The translations under genes and the position numbers were made by a program. Shown here in pieces: positions 27,303-34,275 of a stretch of 64,000 bases of DNA. Source of the DNA: Hymenobacter yonginensis (GTDB taxonomy: Bacteria; Bacteroidota; Bacteroidia; Cytophagales; Hymenobacteraceae); assembly GCF_027625995.1 (NCBI RefSeq), contig NZ_CP115396.1:2294001-2358000 (forward strand), written 5' to 3'. The notes below the pieces were generated by a model. It saw nothing but the letters and a program-made list of their open reading frames with translations, did not search any database and was not told the DNA's origin. Each line of letters opens with the position of its first letter. Positions within the stretch are counted from its first letter, which is position 1.

Positions 27303-27602
27303 ATGGAGGAAATACCGGAAATAAAGATGGTGCCGCAGCCCGAGTCTGAGGCAGCGAAACAAGCGGTTGGCTACCAGTGGAACGACGTTGCGGGAACCAG
27401 GCACAAGCTGGGAGGCAAGCCTGATTCGGCCGGTGAGGTGGTGTATCCGACTTGCCCGGAGTGCTCGGACACCATGACATTCTACGCGCAGGTGGATTCC
27501 ATTGGGGATGCGTACGACCTGATGGATTGTTGCGTGATCCACGTATTCGTATGCCTGGATTGCGGCACAACGACCAGTATGATCAATCAGTGCCCGGCTT
27601 AG
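27303..27602 (+). CDS. Small zinc-ribbon protein resembling the C-terminal part of YwqG/DUF1963
   Basis: A 99-aa protein with two CxxC knuckles, CPEC in YPTCPECSDTMTFYAQVDS and CLDC near the end. The order HKLGGKPD, CPECxxxMTFxAQxDS, then VFVCLDCG follows the C-terminal end of YwqG-type DUF1963 proteins. In them a zinc ribbon closes a much longer chain, so this is a stand-alone remnant or a mini version. It is wedged between the second permease and the ATPase on the same strand, with lower GC than either. A role in the importer is not supported by anything but position. Confidence 0.72.
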   Translation: MEEIPEIKMVPQPESEAAKQAVGYQWNDVAGTRHKLGGKPDSAGEVVYPTCPECSDTMTFYAQVDSIGDAYDLMDCCVIHVFVCLDCGTTTSMINQCPA

Positions 27603-27672
27603 CCCGCCCACTATATCCTCTCCGACTGCTTGCGGCGGGACTTCCGCACCAACCTCTTCCATTACCAACTCC

Positions 27673-28407
27673 ATGCTCAGCGTTTCCCAGCTATCCAAAC
27701 AGTTCAACGGCCAGCCCGTCTTGCGCGACATTTCCCTGGAGCTGCGCGAGGGCGAGGTGCTGGCGGTGCTGGGCCGCTCGGGCTGCGGCAAAACCACGCT
27801 CCTCAAGATTCTGGCGGGCCTCGAAACGCCCGACACCGGCACGCTCGCCCTACACGGGCACGACCTGCGCCCGGTGCCGCCCAACGAGCGGCAGATGGTG
27901 TACCTCTACCAGGAGCCGCTGTTGTTTCCGCACCTCACGGTGTTCGAGAACGTGGCATTCGGGCTGCGTATCCGCCACGTGAAGGAAGCCGAAATCAACG
28001 CCCAGGTGACGGCCCTGCTGGCTGAGCTGGAGCTGAGTGAGCACGCCCGTAAGACACCGCACCAGCTGTCGGGCGGGCAGCGGCAGCGCGTGTCGTTTGG
28101 GCGGGCCCTCATCATCCGGCCGCGCCTGCTGCTACTCGATGAGCCCTTCGGAAACCTCGATGCCCAGACCCGCGCCGCCATGCAGGAGCTGTTTCGGCGC
28201 GTCAGTGAGCAGCACCAGATTACCTCGCTCTTCGTCACGCACGACAGCCGCGAGGCCCTCACCGTCGGCACCCGCTTCGCCTACCTCGACCGCGGAACGC
28301 TAAGCAGCTTCGCCTCCGTCGCCGACTTTATCCAGGACCCACGCACCAATATTGCCGCCGAACTGTCTTTCTGGGACACTATCCAGCGCACCGCATTTAG
28401 TGCGTAG
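27673..28407 (+). CDS. ABC importer ATP-binding protein (YnjD-like)
   Basis: A 244-aa ATPase that powers the importer. Walker A is GRSGCGKTT (about residues 37-45), the Q-loop lies in YLYQEPLLFPHLTV, the signature is LSGGQRQRVSFGRAL, Walker B is RLLLLDEPFGNLD, and the switch histidine is in FVTHDSREAL. There is no C-terminal regulatory domain, as in YnjD. The start ATG at 27673 gives the usual MLSVSQLSKQF opening. It is followed by a repeat and a radical SAM gene. Confidence 0.93.
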   Translation: MLSVSQLSKQFNGQPVLRDISLELREGEVLAVLGRSGCGKTTLLKILAGLETPDTGTLALHGHDLRPVPPNERQMVYLYQEPLLFPHLTVFENVAFGLRIRHVKEAEINAQVTALLAELELSEHARKTPHQLSGGQRQRVSFGRALIIRPRLLLLDEPFGNLDAQTRAAMQELFRRVSEQHQITSLFVTHDSREALTVGTRFAYLDRGTLSSFASVADFIQDPRTNIAAELSFWDTIQRTAFSA

Positions 28408-28484
28408 TTGTTCGTGCCTAGTGCTTAGATCAAACGACCTAGGCACCAAGCACGAACAACTTGGCGCTAACAACTAAGCCCTAC
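28407..28484. repeat. TAGTGCTTAG-family inverted repeat
   Basis: An 11-bp inverted repeat GTTGTTCGTGC at 28407-28417 pairs with 28450-28460. Inside are TAGTGCTTAG-type units and beyond it CTAAGC units, as at 3078-3160. It begins on the last base of the ATPase stop codon and fills the gap to the radical SAM start. Confidence 0.8.
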
Positions 28485-29420
28485 ATGAAAACCGACTTCA
28501 CGCACTGCGAATCCATTTATTGGGTGTTCACCCAGCTCTGCAACGACAAGTGCGACCATTGCTACAACGACTCGGGCCCGCAAGGCACGCGCATCAGCGT
28601 ACAGGACTGCTTCCGCATCATCGACAACCTGCCCGAGCGGGTTGACCGCCTGATTCTATCAGGCGGGGAGCCGCTGGCCGACCGGGTGAAGCTGTATTCG
28701 ATTCTGGAGGCGCTGCAGGCCAAGTACCAGGGCCGCACCCAGATTATGCTCCAGACTAACGGCGACCTGCTCACGCCCGAAATCCTGGATCTGCTGATTG
28801 CCAAAGGCGTCACCCGCTTCGACATTGCCAGCATCGACCGGTACCACAAAGCCGCCGGAGCCCGCCTAATGACGCTGGCCGACCTGTTTGAGAGCCGCGG
28901 CGTCAACGGCGACGACCACGACCCGCTCATCGACAAAGAGCACCTGCTGGTGGAAGGCCACCGCCTGAGCTGGGGCTATTGGGGCGCCACTGAGGAAATG
29001 TGGCTGGGCGGCAACTGGGCCCGCGGCCGGGCCATGGAGAAAAACATCTGGCTGCGCGACCCCAGCCATAACTTCTGCGCCATCCTGTCGGGGGCCAAGG
29101 GCTTTTTGGGCGGCACCGACTTGCCGCAGGAAATCAGCATTCAGCTCTGGAAAATCAACCCCTGCTGCCCCGGCACCAAGTTCCCGCTCGGCGACGCCCG
29201 CCGCGAGAAGGTAGCCGACGTGCTGCTGCGCGCCTCTCAGTCTGAAATCATGCAGCGCCTCAACCAGGGCGAGCCCTGGAAGATGGGTGAATCCATCGGC
29301 GTATCGGAAGCCCACGCCTTGGCCCGCACCGAGGACCTGCAGAACGTGTGCCGCTGGTGCGACGAGTTTTTCGAGCAGCACGTGGACGAGGTGGTAGCCG
29401 CCACCCCGCTTCCGGCCTGA
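28485..29420 (+). CDS. Radical SAM enzyme of unknown substrate
   Basis: A 311-aa radical SAM protein. The cluster motif is C19-x3-C23-x2-C26 (CNDKCDHC), followed by the GGEP-type LILSGGEPL and the TNGDLLT strand. Four or five further cysteines in the C-terminal part (NFCAIL, NPCCPGTKFP, NVCRWCDEFF) suggest an auxiliary iron-sulfur cluster, as in SPASM or twitch enzymes. I do not recognise the specific family. It is not ArsS: the length and Cys pattern differ. It is last in the importer run and ends at a strong terminator, so it may modify the imported compound or a peptide. The ATG at 28485 is preferred over TTG at 28461. Confidence 0.85.
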   Translation: MKTDFTHCESIYWVFTQLCNDKCDHCYNDSGPQGTRISVQDCFRIIDNLPERVDRLILSGGEPLADRVKLYSILEALQAKYQGRTQIMLQTNGDLLTPEILDLLIAKGVTRFDIASIDRYHKAAGARLMTLADLFESRGVNGDDHDPLIDKEHLLVEGHRLSWGYWGATEEMWLGGNWARGRAMEKNIWLRDPSHNFCAILSGAKGFLGGTDLPQEISIQLWKINPCCPGTKFPLGDARREKVADVLLRASQSEIMQRLNQGEPWKMGESIGVSEAHALARTEDLQNVCRWCDEFFEQHVDEVVAATPLPA

Positions 29421-29437
29421 TTTTCTTTTGATTCCTT

Positions 29438-29484
29438 AGCAAAAAGCCCCGCACAGCTACTCCAGCGTTGCGGGGCTTTTTGCT
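29438..29484. terminator. Terminator after the radical SAM gene
   Basis: A perfect 16-bp stem (AGCAAAAAGCCCCGCA at 29438-29453 with its complement at 29469-29484) ends in TTTTTGCT. The flanking A and T runs make it usable in both directions. It lies 18 bp after the stop codon. Confidence 0.88.
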
Positions 29485-29557
29485 GCGTCACTCACAGGCC
29501 CGAAAACAGGCTTGTAGAACGGATATCAGGTTGGTGTACGGCTGGCCGGAAACCGCA

Positions 29558-29581
29558 AGCGCGAAGCAAAGGCTTCGCGCT
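29558..29581. repeat. AGCGCGAAGC hairpin
   Basis: A perfect 10-bp stem with a 4-base loop (AGCGCGAAGC, AAAG, GCTTCGCGCT), framed by a GGTTGGT/ACCAACC pair at about 29529 and 29593. The same GCGAAG core recurs in the element at 52178-52267. Confidence 0.75.
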
Positions 29582-29669
29582 ACTGCCCGGATACCAACCC
29601 GAGCATTGTGCTATACTATCCGTTTCACGCCAACGCCTCCCCGGCCAGACCTCCATTCCGGAGCACGAA

Positions 29670-29704
29670 AAAGCCCTCACCTGCGCAGTGCAGATGAGGG
29701 CTTT
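29670..29704 (-). terminator. Terminator of tRNA-Lys
   Basis: A 10-bp stem AAAGCCCTCA/TGAGGGCTTT at 29670-29679 and 29695-29704 begins directly at the 3' end of the tRNA. On the minus strand it ends in a TTTTTC run, as expected for a terminator. Confidence 0.82.
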
Positions 29705-29779
29705 GGTGATCCCGCTGGGATTCGAACCCAGGACCCATACATTAAAAGTGTATTGCTCTACCAGCTGAGCTACAGAATC
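29704..29779 (-). tRNA. tRNA-Lys (anticodon TTT) with encoded CCA
   Basis: Read on the minus strand, this folds into a full cloverleaf. The acceptor stem is GATTCTG with CGGGATC, the D-arm AGCTCAGCTGGTAGAGC, the anticodon stem ATACA/TGTAT around loop CTTTTAA (anticodon TTT), and the T-arm TGGGTTCGAATCCCA. The discriminator A is followed by a genomically encoded CCA (29704-29706 on the + strand). No variable-arm oddity is seen. It is a single-gene unit with its own promoter and terminator. Confidence 0.97.
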
Positions 29780-29823
29780 AGTTACTTTGCACGCAAATCG
29801 TGGCTTATTTGCTGATTGTGGCA

Positions 29824-29855
29824 CAAAAGTAGTCGGCCGCCTTTTACCCTCCAAA
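29824..29855 (-). promoter_or_regulatory. Consensus Bacteroidota promoter for tRNA-Lys
   Basis: On the minus strand a TTTG (-33, at 29852-29855) is separated by 20 bases from TACTTTTG (-7, TAnnTTTG, at 29824-29831). This is a full match to the Bacteroidota primary-sigma consensus. Transcription would start about 40 bp before the mature tRNA end. It is the clearest promoter in the window and supports the taxonomic reading. Confidence 0.85.
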
Positions 29856-29859
29856 TGTT

Positions 29860-30576
29860 TTGCTGAAAAAACTCTTCCTTTTTTTTACCGCCTCGCTGCT
29901 GACTGCCGGCTCAGCCATGGCGCAGCCGGGGGCGCAGGAGCTCCAGAAAGCCGATTCGGCGTTTGTTGCCGGCGCTTATACACCTGCTTATCAGCTATAT
30001 CGACAGGTACTACGCCAACACAAGGTAGCCTCGCCCCAGATGCTGCTGCGCATGGCCTACGTGCAGGATGGTTTGGGCCACTATCCGGCCGCCCTTTACT
30101 ACCTGAGCATGGCCTACAAGCGCCAGCCCAGCCTCGCCACGTGGCGCAAGATGGCCGCCCTGGCCCGCGACCGGCGCCTGACCGGCTACCCCGACACTTG
30201 GCGCCAGGACCTGCGCCTGCTGGTGCAGCGCTATTATTACCCGGGTTTGCAAGTGCTGCTGATTGGGGCCGTGGTGGGGGGTATGCTGCTGATTCTGCGC
30301 CGCCGCCGGCTTAGCCGTGGCTGGTGGGTATCGTACGGCACGTATCTGCTGCTGGCGGGCGTGTACCTGCTGCGGCTGGCGCCCGAGCGGGCGGCACTGG
30401 TGGCTCGCCCCCGCGCCGCGCTGATGAGCGGCCCCAGCGCCGGCGCCTCCTGGCTCACCACCGCCGCCGCCGGCGACCGGCTCCTGGTGCAGGGCCGCCA
30501 GGACACCTGGTACCGCGTGCAATGGCAAGGTCAGGATGCATACATCCGCACCCAGGATTTGCTGCTGGTGCAGTGA
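29860..30576 (+). CDS. TPR membrane protein with C-terminal SH3-like domain
   Basis: A 238-aa protein. A signal peptide (LKKLFLFFTASLLTAGSAMAQ) leads to a short TPR region (about 25-110: ADSAFVAGAYTPAYQLYRQVL, MAYVQDGLGHYPAALYYLSMAYKRQP), two membrane helices (about 128-145 and 152-170), and a bacterial SH3-like end (GDRLLVQGRQDTWYRVQWQGQDAYI). The layout resembles BatE-type proteins, but no Bat or MoxR genes are nearby. The start is TTG at 29860; a nearby ATG is out of frame. The upstream DNA is shared with the tRNA-Lys promoter on the other strand. Confidence 0.8.
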   Translation: MLKKLFLFFTASLLTAGSAMAQPGAQELQKADSAFVAGAYTPAYQLYRQVLRQHKVASPQMLLRMAYVQDGLGHYPAALYYLSMAYKRQPSLATWRKMAALARDRRLTGYPDTWRQDLRLLVQRYYYPGLQVLLIGAVVGGMLLILRRRRLSRGWWVSYGTYLLLAGVYLLRLAPERAALVARPRAALMSGPSAGASWLTTAAAGDRLLVQGRQDTWYRVQWQGQDAYIRTQDLLLVQ

Positions 30577-30780
30577 GTTTTTGGGTGATGAGGTGATGAG
30601 GTGATGAGGTGACAGGTAAAGAAAGAACGTCATTCCGAGCGGAGCGAGGAATCTCGCATGCTGGTGTTGAATTACCACTCCAACATCAGCACGCGAGATT
30701 CCTCGCTCCGCTCGGAATGACGTTCTTTCCTCATCACCTAATCACCTCATCCCTTCATCACCTAATCACCCAAAAACTCA
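30574..30780. repeat. Nested double palindrome joining two convergent stop codons
   Basis: The outer arms are a perfect 16-bp repeat, TGAGTTTTTGGGTGAT at 30574-30589 and its complement at 30765-30780, extended by GGTGATGAGG units. Each arm begins with the TGA stop codon of a flanking gene. Inside is a complete GTCATTCCGAGC-family inverted repeat (about 30629-30723). The element thus fills the whole gap between convergent genes and probably acts as a two-way terminator. Confidence 0.88.
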
Positions 30781-31584
30781 CTTCATCTCCCCTTCTTCCT
30801 CTTTGCGGAAGTGGCTTAGGACCAGTTTATCGGTGAGGGCGGGGAGCCATTTGTTGAGGAAGACGGTGAGTTTGCCCTGGCTGGTGAGTACTAGGTCGCG
30901 GCGGCGGTGCTGCACGGCGTGCAGGATGTGCTGGGCCACTTCCTCGCTGCTCATCATCTTCTGCTCGTCGCGCGGCGACTCGCCCTGCTGCGAGCCGTCG
31001 GCGGCCAGCGCTACTTGTCGGATGTTGGAGGCCGTGAAGCCCGGGCAGGCCAGCAGCACATGTACGCCCTGCGGCAGCAACTCGGTGCGCAGGGCTTCCA
31101 GGAAACCATGCATGGCAAATTTGGAAGCCGAGTAGCCGGTGCGGCCCGGCAGCCCGCGGTAGCCGGCAATGCTGCTGATGCCCACCACCGAGCCCTTGCT
31201 GGCCAGCAGGTGCGGCAGCGCGCCTTTGGTGGTGTACACCGTCCCGAAAAAGTTGGTCTGCATCAGGCGCTCAATCACGCTCAGGTCTACGTCCTGAAAC
31301 CGGGCGCGCATGCTGATGCCGGCGTTGTTGAGCAGCACATCGAGGCGGCCGAAGGTGCTGATGGTTTCGGCGACGGCGCGCAGGGCGTCGGCGGCCACGC
31401 CCACGTCGGCGCGCACGGTGTGGTGGCGGATGCCCAGGCGGGCCAGCTCCTGCGCGGTTTCCTGGAGGCGGGCTTCGTCGCGGCCCGTGACGACCACCTG
31501 CGCGCCGGCCTGGCCAAAGGCCACGGCGCAAGCCCGGCCGATGCCGGAAGTACCGCCGGTAATCAATACTACTTTGTCTTTCAT
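30778..31584 (-). CDS. Short-chain dehydrogenase, DHRS7/YqjQ-like
   Basis: A classical SDR of 268 aa. The cofactor site is LITGGTSGIGRA, then NNAGISMRARF, and the catalytic GISSIAGYRGLPGRTGYSASK with Ser, Tyr and Lys. The C-terminal extension with a hydrophobic WLPALTDKLVLSHF segment is typical of the membrane-associated DHRS7B-like group. The ATG at 31584 places the Rossmann motif at residue 8; a longer in-frame ORF reaches 31662. It is divergent from the secreted protein at 31802 and convergent with the TPR gene. The substrate is unknown. Confidence 0.92.
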   Translation of the reverse strand: MKDKVVLITGGTSGIGRACAVAFGQAGAQVVVTGRDEARLQETAQELARLGIRHHTVRADVGVAADALRAVAETISTFGRLDVLLNNAGISMRARFQDVDLSVIERLMQTNFFGTVYTTKGALPHLLASKGSVVGISSIAGYRGLPGRTGYSASKFAMHGFLEALRTELLPQGVHVLLACPGFTASNIRQVALAADGSQQGESPRDEQKMMSSEEVAQHILHAVQHRRRDLVLTSQGKLTVFLNKWLPALTDKLVLSHFRKEEEGEMK

Positions 31585-31625
31585 CTGGAAGCGCCGCGGT
31601 GAAATCTGCCGGGGCAGGCGGCGGG

Positions 31626-31633
31626 CAAAACTA
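31626..31633 (-). promoter_or_regulatory. -7 element TAGTTTTG upstream of the SDR
   Basis: TAGTTTTG on the minus strand fits TAnnTTTG and lies 42 bp before the SDR start codon. No TTG is found at the right distance, so the -33 part is weak. On the other strand a TATTTTG at 31737-31743 is a possible but poor -7 for the gene at 31802. Confidence 0.5.
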
Positions 31634-31801
31634 CCGATTTTCGCGCCTACTTGCCCGAACAAACCGGCTTTCTGCCAGCTACCGACCCGGCCAGAATTAA
31701 TCCTCCGCTATATTGGATTGTCGGTGTGAGAAATTGTATTTTGTCTCCGCAATGTACCTACATTTACCTGCCTCTTCCTTAGCCTTTTCCAGCTGCTTTT
31801 T

Positions 31802-34030
31802 ATGATTGCAACTTTACGTATTCGGCGCAGTGCGCCTCTTTTGCTGGTCAGTCTGCTGGGGTTGCTGCCGCTGGGCAGCACGGCCTGGGCGCAATGCCCG
31901 GCGGCGGCCAGCGCCTGCACGCCCGGCGCGGCTCCGGCCTCCAACGTGCCCTTTGGGATGGGCATTTTCAACGTGACGCTGGGCACCATCAACAGCACCA
32001 CCGGCGGCATACAGGACGGCTTTCAGGACTACTCCTGCACGGTGGGCACCACGCTCACGGCGGGCCAGAGCTACCCCATCAGCATCCGCACCAACGCCAA
32101 CGCCAACGAGAACGTGCGCGTGTGGCTGGACCTCAACAACGACGGCACGCTCAACCCCACCACCGAGCTGATATTCAGCTCCACTTCGGCGCGGGTACAC
32201 ACCGGCACCATCTCGCTGCCCGCCTCGGCGGTGCTGGGCACCCGCCTGCGCCTGCGCGTGGCCGCCGACTACGTGAATGCGCCCATTCCAGGCCCGTGCA
32301 GCACGCCCCAGTATTCGCAGACCGAAGACTACGCCGTGACGGTACAGGCCAACGTGGCGGCTCCCATGGCCGAGTTCGTGGCCAACCAGACGCTGACCTG
32401 CTCGGGCTGCGTGCAGTTCACGGACCAGAGCCAGAACGCGCCCACCAGCTGGCTCTGGAACTTCGGCGACAACACCACCAGCACCCAGCAAAGCCCCAAC
32501 CACTGCTACTCCACGCCGGGCACCTACACCGTCACGCTCACGGCCACCAACGCGGCCGGCAGCAACGTGCGCACCCGCGCCAGCTACATCGTGTATGACA
32601 ACGCCGTGCCGGTGGCCGCTTCCTGCACCCCCGCCACGGCGGCCTACTGCTGCGGCTACGGCATCACGCAGTTTACGCTGGGCCCGCTCAGCAAGGCCTC
32701 CCAGGATGGCCAGGCCAGCTACGAAGACTTCACCTGCACCAGCCGGGTGCAGCTGACCGAAGGCAACTCCTACCCCATCAGCCTGGGCACCGGCACCAAC
32801 CCACAAGATGTACGGGTGTGGCTGGACCTTAATAATGACGGCATCTTCACGAGCAATGAGCTGCTCTACACGGCCCTGAACCGCACCAACCCGGCCGGCA
32901 CGGTGCTGATTCCGGCCACGGCCCTCAAGAACGTGCCGCTGCGCCTGCGGGTGCTGGCCGACTTCGTGGGCGGGGCCGCCACGGCCTGCGCCACGCCACA
33001 GCTGGGCCAGATTGAGGACTACACCGTGACGGTGCGCGCCAACACCACCCCGCCGGTGGCGGCGTTCAGTTCCAACCACGTGCCCGGCAACTGCCAGAAC
33101 CCCGTGCAGTTCACGGACCAGAGCCAGAACGCGCCCACCAGCTGGCTCTGGAACTTCGGCGACAACACCACCAGCACCCAGCAGAACCCCAGCCACCAGT
33201 ACACCACTGGCGGCGCCTTCACCGTCACGCTCACCACCACCAATGCGTACGGCTCCAACACGCTCAGCAAAACCAACGCCGTGGTGCTGATGGTGCCCTG
33301 TGTGCGCTACTGCGAGGCCACCGGCACTACCCCCAACATCTGGCTGACCAACGTAACCATGCGCCGCGACGGTGCCATCGACTTCACGAATGCCTCCGGC
33401 GCCAACGCCAGCGGCTACGGCAACTTCGTGGACAAGGTGGTGCCGCTGTATCAGGGCACCAACACCTTCCTGGACATGAGCGTGAATGCCAACTTCCAGC
33501 ACCTGCTCTGGGCCTGGGTTGACTGGAACCGCAACGGCACGTTTGAGGCCTCGGAGCTGCTGGCCAACACCGCCACCTCGGCCACCACGCTCACGGCGGG
33601 CTTCACAGTGCCCACCAACCCGGCTTTCCGGGGCCTGACGCGCATGCGGGTGATGGTGCGCCTCAACAACCTGCCCACGCCCAACCCCTGCCAGGTAAAC
33701 CAGAACAACTCGGAAACCGAGGACTACTCGGTGCTGGTCAGCCAGCCGCAGGCCTCAGCCGAAGCCCGCACGCTGCCGGCCTTGAGCGTGTTCCCGAACC
33801 CCACCACCGATGGCCGCCTGCACCTGCGCCTGCCCGACCCGGCGGCGGCCGGCACCTACGCGGTGCGGGTAGAAAACCTGCTGGGCGCCCTGGTGCAGGA
33901 AACCAGCCTGCGGCTGAGCCCCAGCCAGGAGGCCGAGCTGAACTTAGCCGGCCTGCCCCGCGGCCTGTATGTGCTGCGCCTACAGAACGCCGACGGCCAG
34001 ACTGCCGTGCGCCGCGTGCAAGTACAGTAA
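31802..34030 (+). CDS. Secreted GEVED/PKD protein with T9SS type A sorting domain
   Basis: A 742-aa exported protein. After a signal peptide (about residues 1-30, ending AWAQ) come three GEVED-type domains, with the hallmark VRVWLDLNNDG and SQTEDYAVTV, at about 50-180, 280-410 and 500-650. PKD domains (VQFTDQSQNAPTSWLWNFGD) lie between them. The C-terminal sorting domain starts at LPALSVFPNPTTDGRL and ends in VRRVQVQ, so the protein should cross the outer membrane by T9SS and be cut by PorU. The two PKD copies share an exact 80-bp DNA block (32411-32490 and 33104-33183). It is probably a surface adhesin or structural protein. No enzymatic domain is seen. Confidence 0.9.
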   Translation: MIATLRIRRSAPLLLVSLLGLLPLGSTAWAQCPAAASACTPGAAPASNVPFGMGIFNVTLGTINSTTGGIQDGFQDYSCTVGTTLTAGQSYPISIRTNANANENVRVWLDLNNDGTLNPTTELIFSSTSARVHTGTISLPASAVLGTRLRLRVAADYVNAPIPGPCSTPQYSQTEDYAVTVQANVAAPMAEFVANQTLTCSGCVQFTDQSQNAPTSWLWNFGDNTTSTQQSPNHCYSTPGTYTVTLTATNAAGSNVRTRASYIVYDNAVPVAASCTPATAAYCCGYGITQFTLGPLSKASQDGQASYEDFTCTSRVQLTEGNSYPISLGTGTNPQDVRVWLDLNNDGIFTSNELLYTALNRTNPAGTVLIPATALKNVPLRLRVLADFVGGAATACATPQLGQIEDYTVTVRANTTPPVAAFSSNHVPGNCQNPVQFTDQSQNAPTSWLWNFGDNTTSTQQNPSHQYTTGGAFTVTLTTTNAYGSNTLSKTNAVVLMVPCVRYCEATGTTPNIWLTNVTMRRDGAIDFTNASGANASGYGNFVDKVVPLYQGTNTFLDMSVNANFQHLLWAWVDWNRNGTFEASELLANTATSATTLTAGFTVPTNPAFRGLTRMRVMVRLNNLPTPNPCQVNQNNSETEDYSVLVSQPQASAEARTLPALSVFPNPTTDGRLHLRLPDPAAAGTYAVRVENLLGALVQETSLRLSPSQEAELNLAGLPRGLYVLRLQNADGQTAVRRVQVQ

Positions 34031-34039
34031 GCTAGTTGG

Positions 34040-34252
34040 TTTTGGGTGATGGGGTGATGAAGGAATGAGGTGAACGTCATTCCGGGCATATGGCGCATCA
34101 AGCCCGCGACGAGGAATCTCGCGGGCTGATGTTGCCGCGGTGCTCAGGCATCATCCTGCGAACTGCTTCGGCTGCGCCTCTGCATGATGTTCTTTCTCCT
34201 TTACCCCCATCCCTCCTTTACCTCATCACCTCGTTACCTCATCCCCCCAAAA
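34040..34252. repeat. Degenerate nested palindrome between two T9SS substrate genes
   Basis: The outer GGTGATGAGG-family arms are imperfect (about 34040-34073 and 34220-34252, TTTTGGG...CCCCAAAA). The inner GTCATTCCGAGC-family pair (about 34074-34190) has many changes. It has the same architecture as 30574-30780 but has drifted, which suggests an older insertion. Confidence 0.7.
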
Positions 34253-34275
34253 CACTCATCACCTCACCACTTTAT

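Noticed and set aside
28485-29420. Radical SAM gene as ArsS of an arsenosugar locus
   Set aside because: The Cys pattern and length do not fit ArsS, and no arsM or ArsS-like C-terminal Cys-rich domain is present.
31814-33502. Minus-strand ORF of 562 aa opposite the GEVED/PKD gene
   Set aside because: Shadow frame with repeated low-complexity composition that mirrors the repeats of the real gene.
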